Assembly (NCBI GenBank): GCA_016801885.1
Contig: CM028887.1
Coordinates: 22,367,115 to 22,431,114, forward strand
DNA length: 64,000 nucleotides
Direction: 5' to 3'
DNA from: Toxotes chatareus
Lineage: Eukaryota; Chordata; Actinopteri; Toxotidae
Shown: positions 34,681 through 47,900 of the stretch, one piece after another
How the letters are laid out: each line of letters starts with the position of its first letter
How positions within the stretch are numbered: position 1 is the first letter of the stretch
Translations under genes and position numbers: made by a program
The notes under the pieces: generated by a model
Databases searched by the model: none
The model's input: only the letters and a program-made list of their open reading frames with translations
What the model was told of the DNA's origin: nothing

Positions 34681-35765
34681 TGTGTGTGTGTGTGTGTGTG
34701 TGTGTGCAAGAGAGAGAGAGCAAGAGCGAGGGAGGCCAGTGAGATGCTAAATTAATAGCAGTCATCTTTACATGCTTCCCTCTGCTAGCTAAGCCTGCTA
34801 ATGAACAGACTTGGAAGCCTGCGGTTAGTATCACACACAAAAACACAAAAACACAGACACACTAATGCACACAATGCCTGTGGATTTGATTATGACACCA
34901 AACACACACACACATACATACACACACAATGCAACTCCTAGAACAGTTCCAGCATGCAGGGCAGTCTTTAGGTCTGTGTGGTTTGTTTCACTGCTCTTGC
35001 CCTGTTTATCTCTCTTCGTTTTTTTTTGTGTCTGGAGGCTTAAAAGGAGCCACAACACACACAGCGATGACACACACAGACACACACACACACACACATC
35101 CTCACACACTCATACCCTGGTGTGCTGGGAACATGAGAAAAGCACGACAGGTACTGTGGCGGTGATCGGGGGACAACTTCACACATTCTCATTCACACAC
35201 AGATGTGCCAGCACACAAACACACAGCACAACACACACCTAGACAAATGCACATGTGGGCAGAAAGTGTTAAGACTGGGGTGAGGGGCTGCCTCTGGGGT
35301 GCTACAGTTTCTGTAGAGGAGCGAAGGGACCCCCCAGCAGCTGCTTGCCATTTCCTCGCTGTCATCCCAATGGGCCGAGTGTGTGCATCTGTGAGCGTGT
35401 CTCTGTGTGTAGAACCAAGATTGCAGAGCTTTCACAGTGGGGTGAGGGGAGCCAAGTTTGTGTGTATGTGTGTGTCGTCCCATTGGGTGAGACTAAAGCC
35501 AACTCCAGGAAATGGATTGGCATGGAAGACCTCGCCAGGGATTCTGGGGTGAAGATGAAAGAGTTCCTTCACACACAGAGAAACTCTCTCTCTCTCTCTC
35601 TCATTCTCCTTCTCGCCTGCCACTCTCTCCCTTTCTGCTTCTGGATGCACTCTTTATCTCTGCCACTTGGGTTTCTCTAACACATGTTCACATGCAAACA
35701 CAAGCCTGGGATATGCACAACCACACACCCACGCTCTCACATCCACATGAACACACACGGAAGAA
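34681..35765. repeat. simple-repeat cluster (TG, GA, CA, TC tracts)
   Basis: TG (34681-34706) is followed by GA (34707-34730). CA-rich tracts occur around 34835-34930, 35055-35115 and 35195-35240, TG-rich stretches around 35380-35480, and TC at 35585-35604. Many overlapping frames on both strands here are low-complexity His/Thr or Cys/Val artefacts. No gene is supported. Confidence 0.85.
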
Positions 35766-35933
35766 CCTAAAAAAATAACCATTGAAATATTAACAATCTG
35801 TGCCTCGTAATCAATATTGTCTTATGTCTTAAGTATTTCCACTTTACATTTAGCTATTTGAATGAAGTATACTGATCAGTATGACTTATGATTTAATATA
35901 ACTAAATAAAACAGAAAGAAACACTGAAACATT

Positions 35934-36282
35934 TCATTTTCTACTACTTAATCCGTCAGGGTCGCGGGGGAGCTGGAGCCCATCCCAGCTGACTATGGGC
36001 GAGAGGCGGGGTACACCCTGGACTGGTCGCCAGTCAATCGCAGGGCTGACACACAAAGACAGACAACCACACACGCACACACTCACACCTACGGGCAATT
36101 TAGAGTAGCCAATTAACCTAACGTGCATGTTTTTGTGATTGTGGGAGGAAGCCGGAGTACCCGGAGAGAAGCCAAGCAGGCACAGGGAGAACGTGCAAAC
36201 TCTGTGCAGAGTTCAGAGCCCAGACCGGAGTTCGAACCTGGACTCTTGCTGTGAGACGACAGTGCTAACCACTGCACCATTT
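35934..36282 (-). mobile_element. tRNA-derived SINE, minus orientation
   Basis: Read on the minus strand, the head carries an exact RNA polymerase III A-box match, TGGTGCAGTGG (36269-36279), and a B-box-like GGTTCGAACTCC (36227-36238), spaced as in tRNA genes. The body includes 'ATCGCAGGGCTGAC'-type and 'GGGTACACCCTGGACTGG'-type blocks (plus-strand reading near 36010-36050). The distal end, near 35940-35990, has 'GGTCGCGGGGGAGCTGGAGC'. The whole series is a widespread teleost repeat that I recognise without being sure of its name. The B box differs from consensus at its last positions. A CA-rich interruption lies near 36050-36090. No clear target duplication is visible. Confidence 0.75.
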
Positions 36283-36894
36283 TCACAAAAGAATTTTATG
36301 AAAGATGCTTATTAACTGTCTTTCCCAGTGTATCAAAGATACTAATATCAGCCTCTTGTCTGCAGAATTACAGAGCTGGAGTCAGTACTTCTTTAGCCTG
36401 GTTTAGGGATTGAGGATAGAGGCAGGTGGACACAGAGGAAACACTAATACTTACTGGTAGGTAGCTAGCAGCTAAGAGAACAACTACGGAGTTACTGGGA
36501 GTCACATCTGTCTTTTGCTAGCTGCTGCTAGCAGCCCTTGCACCAAGGTAGCACATATTGTACCACTCTCTGCACTTAGCACACAGAAAAGTGATTAGTA
36601 TAAACTCTCACATATAACTCCCGGTCAGACAATAAACAAGCTGAACTTCAAAGACGGAAAATTAAAAAATGGAGCCTTCCTGATATTAGTAACTGTAATG
36701 TAATTATTGAATTTCAAATTGTAATGTTAATTTTAAAAAGTAGTGACTTGTTTGTTGTTGTTAACATAATGCATTACTACGCACTACTGACCGCCACAAT
36801 ATGGTACAAAGCTAGCAATATTACTTTGACAACAGGATTTTGGGAAGGTACACCTTAACTTCCCCTAAGACACAAAGGGCTGGTTTTTACACAT
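36283..36894. other. unassigned stretch, possibly degraded repeat
   Basis: Contains GCTAGC-rich bases around 36460-36530 of the kind found in common fish repeats, and may be the worn 5' part of the family A copy that follows. No gene. Confidence 0.4.
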
Positions 36895-37072
36895 CTCTGT
36901 CCACACAAGTTTAATAAACAAGACACAATGCATTCATTCTTAATGCTAAGCTAGGCTAACTGTGCACGACTCCAGCTCTGTACTTAACTCCCAGACACGC
37001 CCATACTCTTGTAAAGAAAGCCAATAAGTGAATCTCCCAAAACGTTTTCAACTATTCAGTATGTCATTCATT
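36895..37072 (+). repeat. dispersed teleost repeat, family A, copy 3 (3' end)
   Basis: The blocks 'ATGCTAAGCTAGGCTAACTG', 'CTCCAGCTCTGTACTTAACT' and 'AAAGAAAGCCAATAAGTGAATC', then 'TCCCAAAACGTT', correspond in order to the last part of the repeat at 7588-7900, where the equivalent end reads AAAGATAACAAAGCGTATTTC. It is degraded and non-coding. Confidence 0.55.
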
Positions 37073-37984
37073 GTCATATTATTGCAAATGTATGAACATT
37101 GTCTGTAACCTTTGACACTCATGGCAGAATGCCACTGTTTGCAGCCGCACCTGTTCCCTTCTTGTTGACTAGAAGTTGAAATGATGAGATTGTAATTACA
37201 TAAAATTTAGCTGAGAGAGAACATGCAATTAAGATTGCTGTATGGAGCTGGTGCAATCTAAAAAAAAACATTCAAATCCTGATGGAGAGGGAATGTTTGT
37301 TGATATTTATCTGCTACAGAAAACAGGTGTGTGTATCTGGGAAAAGGGAGTGGCAGGGGGTACACTAGTCAAAATCTTTTGGTGCAGGTTTTTTTTCTTT
37401 TTTTTGCTCCTCCAAATGACATGTTTTGATATAACTGGATAGAGCTGTTTGCATATCAGATACCGGGACACATGCTGGGAGCAACGTTCAGCCATGAGAC
37501 GTGTGTGGGTGTGTGCATGTGTGTTTTAGTGTGTGTAGAAGTTGATGTGTTTGTATGTGTTGTGTTTTCTCCATGATTGACATGTAAAAAGCCACTGATT
37601 ATCTTTTAGATAATTACTGCTGTTGAGTGGGGAATGTTAGGGTCTTTGATTGGGTGACAGCACTGAGATGCATTGAACTGTTTGCCTTTCTTTCCCTCCA
37701 TCCTCTTTCCCTGTTTTCATTTCACCTCTTTCAACTGAACACAACACAAAAATAGTATGTACCAACTCTGTCTCCCAAAAAATATGGTTGCAGTATATAC
37801 TAGGAAGTGGTTTTGCCAGATATGTTGTGGAGGATACATAATTACTGCCTAGAGTATGAGTGCTGGCAACATTTTTTTCCAATCCAGAAAGTGTTACACC
37901 CTTGTACAACACAAACTTAATTATCAGTGCATTAATTTAATTTTAGCCACGTTTTTAGTGCGGATTCTCTGGGGATGGGAGTGT
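37073..37984. other. unassigned non-coding stretch
   Basis: TG-rich bases occur at about 37500-37560. No gene is recognised. Confidence 0.6.
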
Positions 37985-38675
37985 TGGTTCATTGGTTGAT
38001 CTAGCATTTTGTTTCAGGCTGAGCTATCTTGAAAGAGACTGTGTCTCAGTAACGATCAAATGAATTGCCATGAAATTTGGTATAGGTATTCATGATCCCC
38101 AGAAGCTAAAGTCTACTGACTTTGCTGATCCCCTGACATTTTCTGTAGTGCAACCATGAGGTTGACATTTTGTTGTTTTAGTAAAATGTCTTGTCGCTTA
38201 TCCAGTGAAATATCTTAACATCTACTTGGTACAAAATTGTTCAGTGGTTTTCATGGTTCCCAGATGATGTATCCCAGTAATGGTGATCCCCTGACTTTTC
38301 CATTAGCACCATCATGAGGCTGACATTTGTGGTTTTAGCTGAAATGTCTTGACAAATATTGAATAGATTATCATGAAATTTTGAGTGGACATTCATCATG
38401 GGAGGGCTTTGTAATCACTTTGGTGAGCCCTTAACTTTTCTTCTAGAGCCATCATCAGGTCAAAATGACACTTTAACACTATCAATATCAGCTGCAGTCT
38501 GTGTATAGTGCTTATTAGAAAATCAGGCCAACATGCTGAACAAAGATGGTGAACATGGTATTAACAGTATACCTGCAAAAAGTCAGTATAATAGGCATTG
38601 TTATTGTTAGCATGCTGATGTTAGCCTTTAGCTCAAAGCAGTGGTGTGCCTAACTATAGCCATTCTTATTAGAGA
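37985..38675 (+). repeat. dispersed teleost repeat, family C, long copy with internal units
   Basis: Contains about three imperfect units of roughly 140-160 bp. Each carries 'TGATCCCCTGAC' or its variant (38126, 38284, and 'TGAGCCCTTAAC' at 38424) followed by 'CCATCATGAGG' or a variant and a GACATTTTG/GACATTTGTGG-type block. The end contains 'AAGATGGTGAACATGGTATT' and 'TTAGCATGCTGATGTTAGCC'. I recognise this as an abundant fish repeat. The fragment at 17915-18028 matches its 3' end. It has no coding capacity. Confidence 0.7.
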
Positions 38676-41600
38676 TGGGGTTGAATTTGCGCATTTGTTT
38701 TATTATTATTTTTTTATTCAACATTCCTCCTTGGATTGTCCTTGTCATCCTTATTAGCATTGCTCATCTCACCCAGTCTCTTACATGCTCTTGTCATTCC
38801 ATTTCCTCTCATAATCCTATGATATAATCCCTCCTACTTCAGATTCTTCCCTTACATCACTGCTGCATCTGGCATCCCCCCCCCCCGCCCAAAAATACCC
38901 CACAAACATTCATGCATAGACACACACACGCACACATACACATGCAAGGTCCATCTCTCGGGGCCAGGCTGGCAGAGGCAGAAACTAGTGCAGATGGCTT
39001 GTTTGGGGCCTGTGGCATAAAGTGGTGAGAGATGCAACTGTTAGCAGGCAAGCCAAGGGAGTGTGTGTGTTTATGTGTTTGTGTACAATATGCTGAGCTA
39101 CTATGTGCAGAAAGTGTATAGTGGTAAATGTTTTATTGACACCAGATGATGAAAATACATATACACACAATAAAACTAAACTGTTTTTGAATGTTATTAG
39201 GTGCTTGGGCACAGCTAATGAGAGACAGTTTGTGTGCGTGTAATTTACTCCTTTCATTTGTGCATAATAATGAGAATTACTGTAAGTGTAGTATGTGATG
39301 TTCATTGTGTCCAAAGATATAAGACAGTGTTCATCAATATTGTTAACTATCCGTTCTTTAGATGAAACAATACTGTGGTACAGCATGCAGTCCCAGTACA
39401 TTCTTCAAGTCAAATGAAGCTAATTACACAAACTCTAAGGAGGTTTTGAGTCTGTTGTGTGCTCTCCCAGGAACAGTGAATAAAAGTAATCAAAGTTCTT
39501 AATCTTTGTAAAAACATTTTTTGTTCTCTTTGTGAAGTTTAATATGCAATGATGTTGCAATAGGAGAAGTGCATGTGTTACTAATGACATTAACAATGGC
39601 TCTGTGTCCAGTAACACTACAGTCACATTACATTACTGTTCAGAGAAATTTCCCTGCTCTCCATCCAGACAAGGACTTGATGTCAAGTTCTGATGTGGGT
39701 AATAAATATTGATCAGCTCAATCACAGACTGTAAACAGTCTGACGTGACAATTTGTAGTATTCGGTCGGTAGTGTGATAATACACTTGATAAAGTGATGA
39801 AACACATTAGAATAATAACTGAGCACATCCACTCAGTCAAAGTTCAATAAAGGTGAACTTGTATGGGTTTGTACAGAGTGAAAATTTGTTTACTGGAAAT
39901 TTAATGTAACCACGTCTTAAGCCCTGACAGTGTGACGGTCAGTCAGCATACACAATGCCAGGAACCTGAAACGGAAGCGGCTAAATCGAATTCAGCCATC
40001 ATTATTTAAACCTGTGTTTTTCCTACTGTGATGTGTCAAAATGTCTGAGTGAGTAAGTGGATTTTTTTTTGTGTATGGTAATATGTGTATGGTACATACT
40101 GTATAAGTATGTTGAATGGAACTTGGACACAGCTTTAGCTTAAATTAAATTAACAATTTTCTCTCATTCTGTCAAAAAAAATAATAATAATGACATGTCA
40201 TCTCTATCACATGTCTGGTGGACCTATGGGAGACAAATTTTATTCGAGAGCTGACTAACATCTCCATTCACTCAGTTTTTTCTAGCATAAGATATTAAGA
40301 CACCATCATTACTGTTCACTGTTCATCATCAGCAGTGTGTGTAAGAACACCATTAAAAAAAATCCCCTGATCAGCAGGCATTGTAACAGAGATCATGTAA
40401 AGGTTACATTATTATGCTTTAGATTAATTGTTTATAATGCCCAAAGAGTTAACAGCTCGCAGGTTAGCATGAATTTCAAATCTTGTTTGAATAAGTGTAG
40501 ATTACCTGTCAGATCTACAGCATTGCACAGCCTCTTAGGAAACGCAGCTCATCTGACCACACCTGTGAATTGCTGACCAGCCTTAGTGATCCCTGGTAGC
40601 GCTAAAGTCTGCAGGGTATGTGCCATTAAAACTACTCTCTGCAACTGACACCCATTAGACTGCTATCTGCTGCTGACATTCATACTCTTTGCCTGCTTGA
40701 CCTTGTTCAGCAACATCAACAATGAGTTTTATGATTACAGCAGTCTTGAGTCTGTTCAATAGCTGAGGAGGACTCTTTATGACCCAGTACAGGGAGAAAT
40801 GCCAGCAGAGAGTATGAAGTACATCTACTATCTCTGTCCTCATAGAAAATTGCAGCACTACTCACAGTGTATTTGATGGCACTTGGCAGGAAATGCGTAT
40901 CACAGATAAACAATGTCAGACATTTTTGCAGTTATAAACTTAAGGCCTCCAAAAATAACAGTAGACTTCTATGGAAAATGCCTTATGCATTATTTTGTCC
41001 AAACAATACCTTGTGGAGGCATAGGAAACAGTGATCTGCTTAAAACTGATGTTTGTGTGGGCAGGATGCTTTGCATAAATCCAACATGCACTTGTCATGC
41101 TGTATGGTAATTATACTATTATTAATGAATATTAATGATGAACAGTTTAGAGGAAGTTCCTGAAAAGCTGGCTTCAAATCTGTTTCTGCTTCCTGTGGTT
41201 CTGCTTGGTTGTACTGCAAAACAGATGGCCACAAGACAAAAACCTCAGACAGATGTGGGTGGTGGTCTAGACATTCACTAGAGTGACAGCTCTATCATCT
41301 GTTGTGCTGCGAAACCCCATTAAGTGAGTTACCCACAATAATGTGAGAACATTATATCCTTACAAACATCTTTTTTGTCCTGCGTAGAGCATGTTTACAT
41401 TATTTACCATATACTAGATTTCAGATGTAGTATTTAGATCTCATATATCTAGATGGTTGTTACAGTGGTGGGGGTGGGCTTTTTGAGCACTTAGCACACA
41501 AGGTCTCCAATCTGCAGGGTAATTTCAAAAGCTTTGCCTCAAACCGTTCATTGCGAGGGTTTTGACATCTTTCACTGTAGTGGTTGTATCCAGAAGAAGT

Positions 41601-42650
41601 GGGCAGGAAGACTCCAAAACAAACTCTCCAACAGAGTATTTATCTTATTGTGTGTTACCTTATGAACCCACTTACACATACATACACAGAGCTACATGCA
41701 CATCCCATTAAAGTACACTTGCACATCTCACAATATAATGGCTTCTTTTTGGGCTACCCATGCTCCCAAATGGACCGGGATTGTTTTGTTGTGTTGGAAG
41801 AGCAAACACAACAGTGAAATGCTGATTCTTAGAGGGCCTAGACCTTTGCGTCTGGTCACATTAGAAAGCGGCACAGCAGAATTAATTGGTGCAAAAATGG
41901 CAATGCTGGAAGCTCGATGACAGAGCCACTGTGGCTGATGAGCTAACCAGAATTTATCATTTATATGGTTATATTTAGTGGTTATGTGTACCATCCTACC
42001 ACTGGCTGGTGACATGCTCAAGGTAGCCAGCCCCAAAAACCCATCAAGGCAAACAAACAATAAGTTTATTATGGGATATATTTGTAAAGTTAAACTCTAC
42101 ATCAAAGTGCCACACAGAGTTACTCTGATTCCACTCCAGAATTTTACTGTTATAAATGCTGGTTTGACTGGACCCCTTGCCATCATTCTTGACACATCAT
42201 CATTTGCAAATAAAATACTCAGTCTCGTGGACTCCTATCTGTCTCTGTCTGTCTCTCATGCTCCTCTGTGACTGTCAGGGATGAGTAAATCTATCTCTGT
42301 TGTCTCTCTAACCAGATGTTCAACTCTGTATGGTGGGATAATGCAGACAGATCACAGCCTGAGTCCCTCCTCTCATTTTCCCCCACATGCTGACCTCTGC
42401 ACCCAGGTGGAATCAATACCTCCTCTCTTAATGTAATCACTTCCAAATAAAGTTCAACATAGACCTTTCATCTAAATCTAGTACACATAATGTTCATAAT
42501 TTGTCATTCACCTAAAAGAATAAGCATTTGTGTGAGAGATTTCCACCTGCTCTTTTAAAGAAGCATTTAAATGTGTGTTCTAGCTGCCTTTAACCACACT
42601 CATGCTATACTCAGACTCACAACTTATTTTTTCACTGTAATAAACTGTAA
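38676..42650. other. unassigned non-coding stretch
   Basis: A poly-C run of about 12 bases lies at 38875-38886, with a short CA tract at about 38919-38942. Small frames (41584-41920 plus and 41728-42060 minus) overlap on opposite strands and show no known domain. No gene or transposon is assigned. Confidence 0.5.
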
Positions 42651-42651
42651 T

Positions 42652-42678
42652 AAAAAAAAAAAAAAAAAAAAAAAAAAA
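42652..42678. repeat. poly-A tract
   Basis: A run of 27 A residues after TGTAAT. It could be a retroposed 3' tail, but no element body is recognised. Confidence 0.9.
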
Positions 42679-43029
42679 GACAGCTAATCATTGAAAAAAT
42701 TACAGTTTGGCCTAAAAGAACAGTGTAGCTTATTTGTCTTAAACAACAACTAAAAGTTGCAACATATCCACTGCCAGGTTAAACTCCTAATGCTAAAACA
42801 CTTAAATGACCAAACCATATAACTAAAAACTATTACAAATAAGTGGAGATGGCTACATTTGTTGGTATCTGAGTAGAAATTACTAAAAATCTAATTAGCA
42901 AGACCCTGGATGCTTATCACTCTAGCAGCTAAAGGGTGGCATTAAAACTAATTTAAAAGTGGCCTAAATAAAAACGACTTTTATAGGGCTCAACCACATC
43001 CTCTGCATCCATTGTAATTGTATATGTTT
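42679..43029. other. unassigned stretch downstream of LINE fragment
   Basis: AT-rich DNA lying on the 3' side of the minus-strand LINE fragment. It may be the worn remainder of that element but shows no recognisable coding blocks. Confidence 0.4.
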
Positions 43030-43290
43030 TAGAAACAAATTGCTATAATATTCTATTGCTATTAGAATCAAGAGCAGTAGTTTTGCCACACACTTTTACT
43101 TAACTGTGTCATATGCATAAATTTAAAGCTCCTTAACATGATATATAAATCAAAGATGAGGGGACCAAGGGAGGAGCCCTGTGGGATTCCTGTAGAATTC
43201 CTAATCCAGCTAACAAAGAAAATTAAACTGATCCTTGGTTGGGTCAAAGTGTATTTGCTCCCCAGATTCCTGAAAATTCTCTAATATCTT
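43030..43290 (-). pseudogene. LINE reverse transcriptase fragment (minus strand)
   Basis: On the minus strand, positions 43190 down to 43161 encode GIPQGSSLGP. The frame continues LIFDLYI, which is reverse-transcriptase motif B (GVPQGSxLGPLLFxLYI) of L2/CR1/Rex-group LINEs. About 15 residues further on, a degraded HMTQL block stands where YADDTQL (motif C, with the catalytic Asp pair) should be, so the active site is lost. Upstream on the minus strand, the expected WFxSYLxxR block is not clear. The family cannot be fixed from so short a piece. Confidence 0.75.
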
Positions 43291-44943
43291 GTCTCATACT
43301 TTCTGTACACAGGATACACAGATTAATAGAAAGGTACACAAATAAAGTATGACTTACAGCTCAACTTTTCAGTCCGACTCAGGCTAAAACATTTACATTT
43401 GACAACAGGGAGATAAGACACTAGCAAATTTTTTTTTCTTAATTCTTTGATAAATGAGGTATGACACACACTTAACCACTTCAGATAGCACCCATTCACA
43501 TAAACATAGCCCACATAGTGAGTTTGACAGAGAGGATTTCATGGAAACACACACACACACCTATTGTCAGTACTAATGGTGTCTTTCATTACTGTCAGTA
43601 GAGAGTTTATTTGTGTGGTCGTGGGGATTTGTGTGTCTGTTTCTTGGTATGGGTTGGCGTTTGTACGTGTGAACAATAATAATAAAAAAAAAGAAAGAAA
43701 CTAGCCACAAAGCAGCAGCCGTATATTTGACATCATTTTCATGAACACATCAGCTCACACTCACATTGCGGACAAAGTACAAGCAGTCCCACACAGAGGA
43801 GTTTGATGTGGTGCACAAACATACAAGTGCAGACAAACCCACAGACACTCACACAGACACACACACACTCACGCACACACAGCATACTGACAGTGCCAGC
43901 TCGTGACATTTCTGAGCATGCCATAGGGACGAGTGTTTGAGGGCTGGCGGAGGGCTAAGTGTCTGTCTGTAGGCCTGAGATAACGGCTGTCACCTCCCCG
44001 AGTCCTCTCGTTCACACACACACACACACACACAGAAACAGACACACACAAGAAACACACAAAAATACACTCTCTCTCCTCCTCTCACACCAGTCCACAA
44101 TTAAACCATCCATCCGCTGTGACAGTGAATGCTAGTCAGCCGACCATTCAGCAGCGCTCGATATCAATACAGTCCCTCAGTCTCTCTCTGTTGCGCTCCA
44201 TTGTTGGGGTGTCGAGATGGAAATGGCTTTAACAGTTGGTAGAACTACATGGCTTGTGAATAGGGCTGGCTTATGGCTGTGTTTATGCATTGTGCCGCTC
44301 TGCTGTCTTTCAGCCCAAGATCTTTAAAAGTGCTGTGATTATGGCGAGTGCAGTGATGAAGCATTGTTTTCAGGCTATCAACTTTGGCACATGTAGTGTG
44401 TGAATTGTCTTTCCTGTGAGCACTTACAGTGTTCCTCATTGTGCTGTGATGTGTGTGTGTGTGTAGTTATGTTGGAGTAGAAACAAGAGGGGGAGAGATA
44501 AGGCAGTCGGGAGACGTGCAGAGGTGCAACAGCTATACACAGGTCTTTTCACATAGACAGCAGACACAAAACTGCCACCTTTCACTAATGTACTAACCCA
44601 TTTCTTTCTCAGGTAATCACTTTTTCTCATTCAAGCATGAGCAAAGACAGGCACAGAGAGAGAGGGGGGGAGTGAGGGTGAGGGAGAGAATGAACCATTG
44701 AAAGAATAATACCAATTTCTGGGCTTCATTGATTTCGACAAATGGCTACACATCATGGCAAGGATGGTACAATAGGGACAATTTCCAACAGTATAAATGC
44801 AGAGCAGTTTTGTTTTAGATCTGCTGGGGAAATAAAGTGTGTGAGGGTGTGTGTATGTGTGTGCATTTGTGTGTCTAAATACAGGGTCTGAGTCCAAAAA
44901 GAAAAGTGACACACTTAATCAGCAAAAACAGTGCATCTCTCAC
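43291..44943. other. unassigned stretch with CA tracts
   Basis: CA tracts occur near 43546-43560, 43853-43880 and 44013-44034, with TG near 44448-44464. These create Cys/Val and His/Thr frames on both strands. No gene is supported. Confidence 0.6.
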
Positions 44944-44977
44944 TGTGTGTGTGTGTGTGTGCGTGTGTGTGTGTGTG
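44944..44977. repeat. (TG)n microsatellite
   Basis: A TG tract with a single CG interruption at about 44961. A second TG-rich patch follows at 45083-45107. Confidence 0.95.
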
Positions 44978-47900
44978 CCTACCTCTGCATTACCAAGTAG
45001 GCCCATTTGTCAGTGCAGATTGTAATTAAGGGGGGTAGATCAGGAGCAAGGCAACCCAGAAACAATCAGACTCTCATTTAGAGTGTGTGAGTGTATGTGT
45101 GTGTGTGAAATTGCATGCATGCTAACATATGTGTTGACATCCAGTAGGAATCCATTTTGAAGCCAAGGCCACTCTCCCCCTCTCAATTTGTCTCTCTCTG
45201 ACAACCAACCCACAATCAGGATCCCTCTGCAGGCACGTTCTTTTCTCCACCATCCTTCCGTCGCTCTCTTATTCATCCACATCCCGTCCATCCTTATCAT
45301 TCATCCCTCCACTCCTCCCTATTTCATTCTGACTTCCTTAGCTGTACGAATACAGAGCTGTCTGAGAACTCTCAGGTGGTTCAAGTCCATTACTTTGGGA
45401 GATAGAAAAACACTGCTGAGGTGTTCTGATTGAGGCCTATTAAAATTCATAAGCTGTGGAATAAGGCCAGAGATAAAAAAAAAAAAATGCAGCTGTGCGG
45501 ATGAAGGGCGGAGTAGTGTATATGGACGTTCATGTGTGTATGTGTGTGAATTTGTCAAGTGTTTATGAAGAAAGAGGGGAGGCAAGTAAAGAGAGTGAGA
45601 GTGATAAATGCTTGGTGATCCCATGAGCCTTTTACCTCTTTAAATTATCTCCATACTTCTCTCCTCTTTTCTTGTCCTCTTGGTATTTTCTTCCTTCTCT
45701 TCAGTTTGACAATACTTTGTGTGTATCCTCACACCCGGCTTAAGACTATTGTCCATATTCTCCCTTATTTTTCACCCCACCTCCACACATACATCACACA
45801 CTGCAAAGTACTTTCTGTAGGCAGCTATCTTCCTTTTTTTTTTTTTTTTTTTTTTAGCTAGTTGCTCCTGATAAAAAAGAGTATTCCCCACTGGTTTTTT
45901 ATGGTTATGAAGGCACTTGCTCAAGATTATCAGACACAGACACATGCATTTGCACGGACACACACAAAAACACTCGCTACTTTCTGTTTTTCCCTGCCTC
46001 TGCGTAAAACACACACACACACACACGCATAGAGTACATTAAGAGCGAGTGGATCAATAAAGAGCGGAGGTCAATAGAGAACGCGCACTGACTAGTAAAA
46101 CTTAGATTTCACTGGGAGACAGAGACTAGCTCAGAGCTAGCCATCTCCTTCACCTCTTTTCATTCTTCTTCCTTTTCCTTGTCCTCCTCCTCCTCAACAA
46201 TAGACTCATCCCTCAGCCCAACCACTTGGGATAGATTATCACAAAGGCTGTAAAGAACGAAGAAATGAAAGCAGAGGGAAAGTGCCTTAGCTTGAAAGGC
46301 AAAAGCAAGGCTAAACAACTACACAAAAACACAGTGACCGTGGTGTAGCAGCATAATGCCAGCTGGCCCTTATTAAGATACTGGTTAGAGTAGGCACACC
46401 TGCTTTTTTTTCCATACGAGATGACAGTAAGGTCACATGGTTACATGTGATCTCCAGGTGGACACCTCTAATAGATCTGTTAAGGCATGGTTGCTTTTCT
46501 CCTAGATTAGTGAAACTAAACTAAACTGAAGCCCAGTCAGTGGATGTCAGCATGTAGCTGAAATGCGGCAGTGGTAAGTAGAGTTGTAGCTGATGCCATT
46601 GAAATGTGAGAAGTGAGGTGGCACTTTGGAAATAGACTGATTTTATGGGTATAGCATGTTGGAAATGTGTAAATTTGATTAGATTGTCGTTTATGAGTTT
46701 CAAGATAAACTAGCATAAAGTGTAGTATTACAGAATGAGTATTGATTATTAACCTTGTCAAAGTCCACTTTCACGAACGAATATTCATGCCTTTCTGCAT
46801 AGGCACAGTTTCCACCCGTAACTCATCTTTGCTGGGACCTTAGGTTGCCACTGCACTTCCTCATTGCTTGTCAAATGGTCGAAGAGCTTGGGAAACTACC
46901 TCCCCCTACACCTTTCTGGCGCTGGATTTTTTTGGTGGGGGTGGGGGGCTTCTGTAACAAACGTTCATACCCACTTCAGGGGAAACTATCTGAAAATGTG
47001 GGCTGTCATGCCTTTATTTAACACTAATTACATTTCTCCCAATCTTTGGTGGCCAGTTTTCCACTCCACCTTCAATGTAGCTGTTCGGATCAACCGTAAA
47101 CACTTTTGATTTCTGACACGGTTGGACAAGACATTGTGCAACCTAGTTCTAATAGTGCATCCAAACCTGTTGCAACAGTTTGACCTTGTGGCCTCTATGC
47201 AAGGGCTATTTGGCAGCATGACCTATAGTAAGAATGGACATGATTATCATCCAGATTGAACAATATAAGGATGTATTAAATATAAAGTGATATGGAGTGA
47301 CTCATATCAGCAGATGTTCAGCAGATGAATTATTTTCTTTTTAACGGGATGCAGTGTAAACTGGCGTGGAATTAAATTATTTGTTGGACACAGATGACTA
47401 TAAGCCCCTTTATTCCCTGTAGATCTTTTGTTTCAGTTGTTCTGAGTGCAGTGAATGAGAATATGTCTATATATGAAATTAGCAGGCTCTGTGTGCTAGT
47501 AGTTGTATATTTTCTGTCTCTCTGCTGCATAACATTATGCAGACTTTGACAGTTCTGTAAGTAGTTTCTTGAGTTTTTATTGACCACCACATCACAAATA
47601 TCCCCCTTTTCAGATGGTCTTTTTTCCGTCCCCATCCACTTCTCCTTTCCCCGAGTCTCTGCCACCCCTCCCTTTGTCCCTCTACAGCATTGGGATCACG
47701 CCATCTGGGTTTGACACACACATTTGTTTAGTCCCCATTGTGCTAAGTGGGTTCATGTGGAATAAAGATTGCCTGTAATATATCGAAAGGGAGTGGAATG
47801 CGTAGGGGGAGCTAAGACGAGCGAAGGGGAGGGGAAGAGGAACTGAAGGAGAGCAGCGAGATTGATGATTGATCCAAATAGACTGCACTAAAACAGTGAC

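Noticed and set aside
34831..35778. Several overlapping frames of 80-125 codons on both strands
   Set aside because: Low-complexity His/Thr and Cys/Val translation of dense CA, TG and TC tracts.
36227..36279. Possible genuine tRNA gene
   Set aside because: A- and B-box-like motifs are present, but the sequence does not fold as a tRNA and continues into a dispersed repeat body, so it is a SINE head.
42652..42678. Poly-A tract considered as the tail of a processed pseudogene
   Set aside because: The upstream sequence shows no coding similarity on the strand expected and no target duplication was seen.
46936..46948. G-rich run considered as a second G-quadruplex site
   Set aside because: Only two long G runs are present close together; the four-run pattern is not met.
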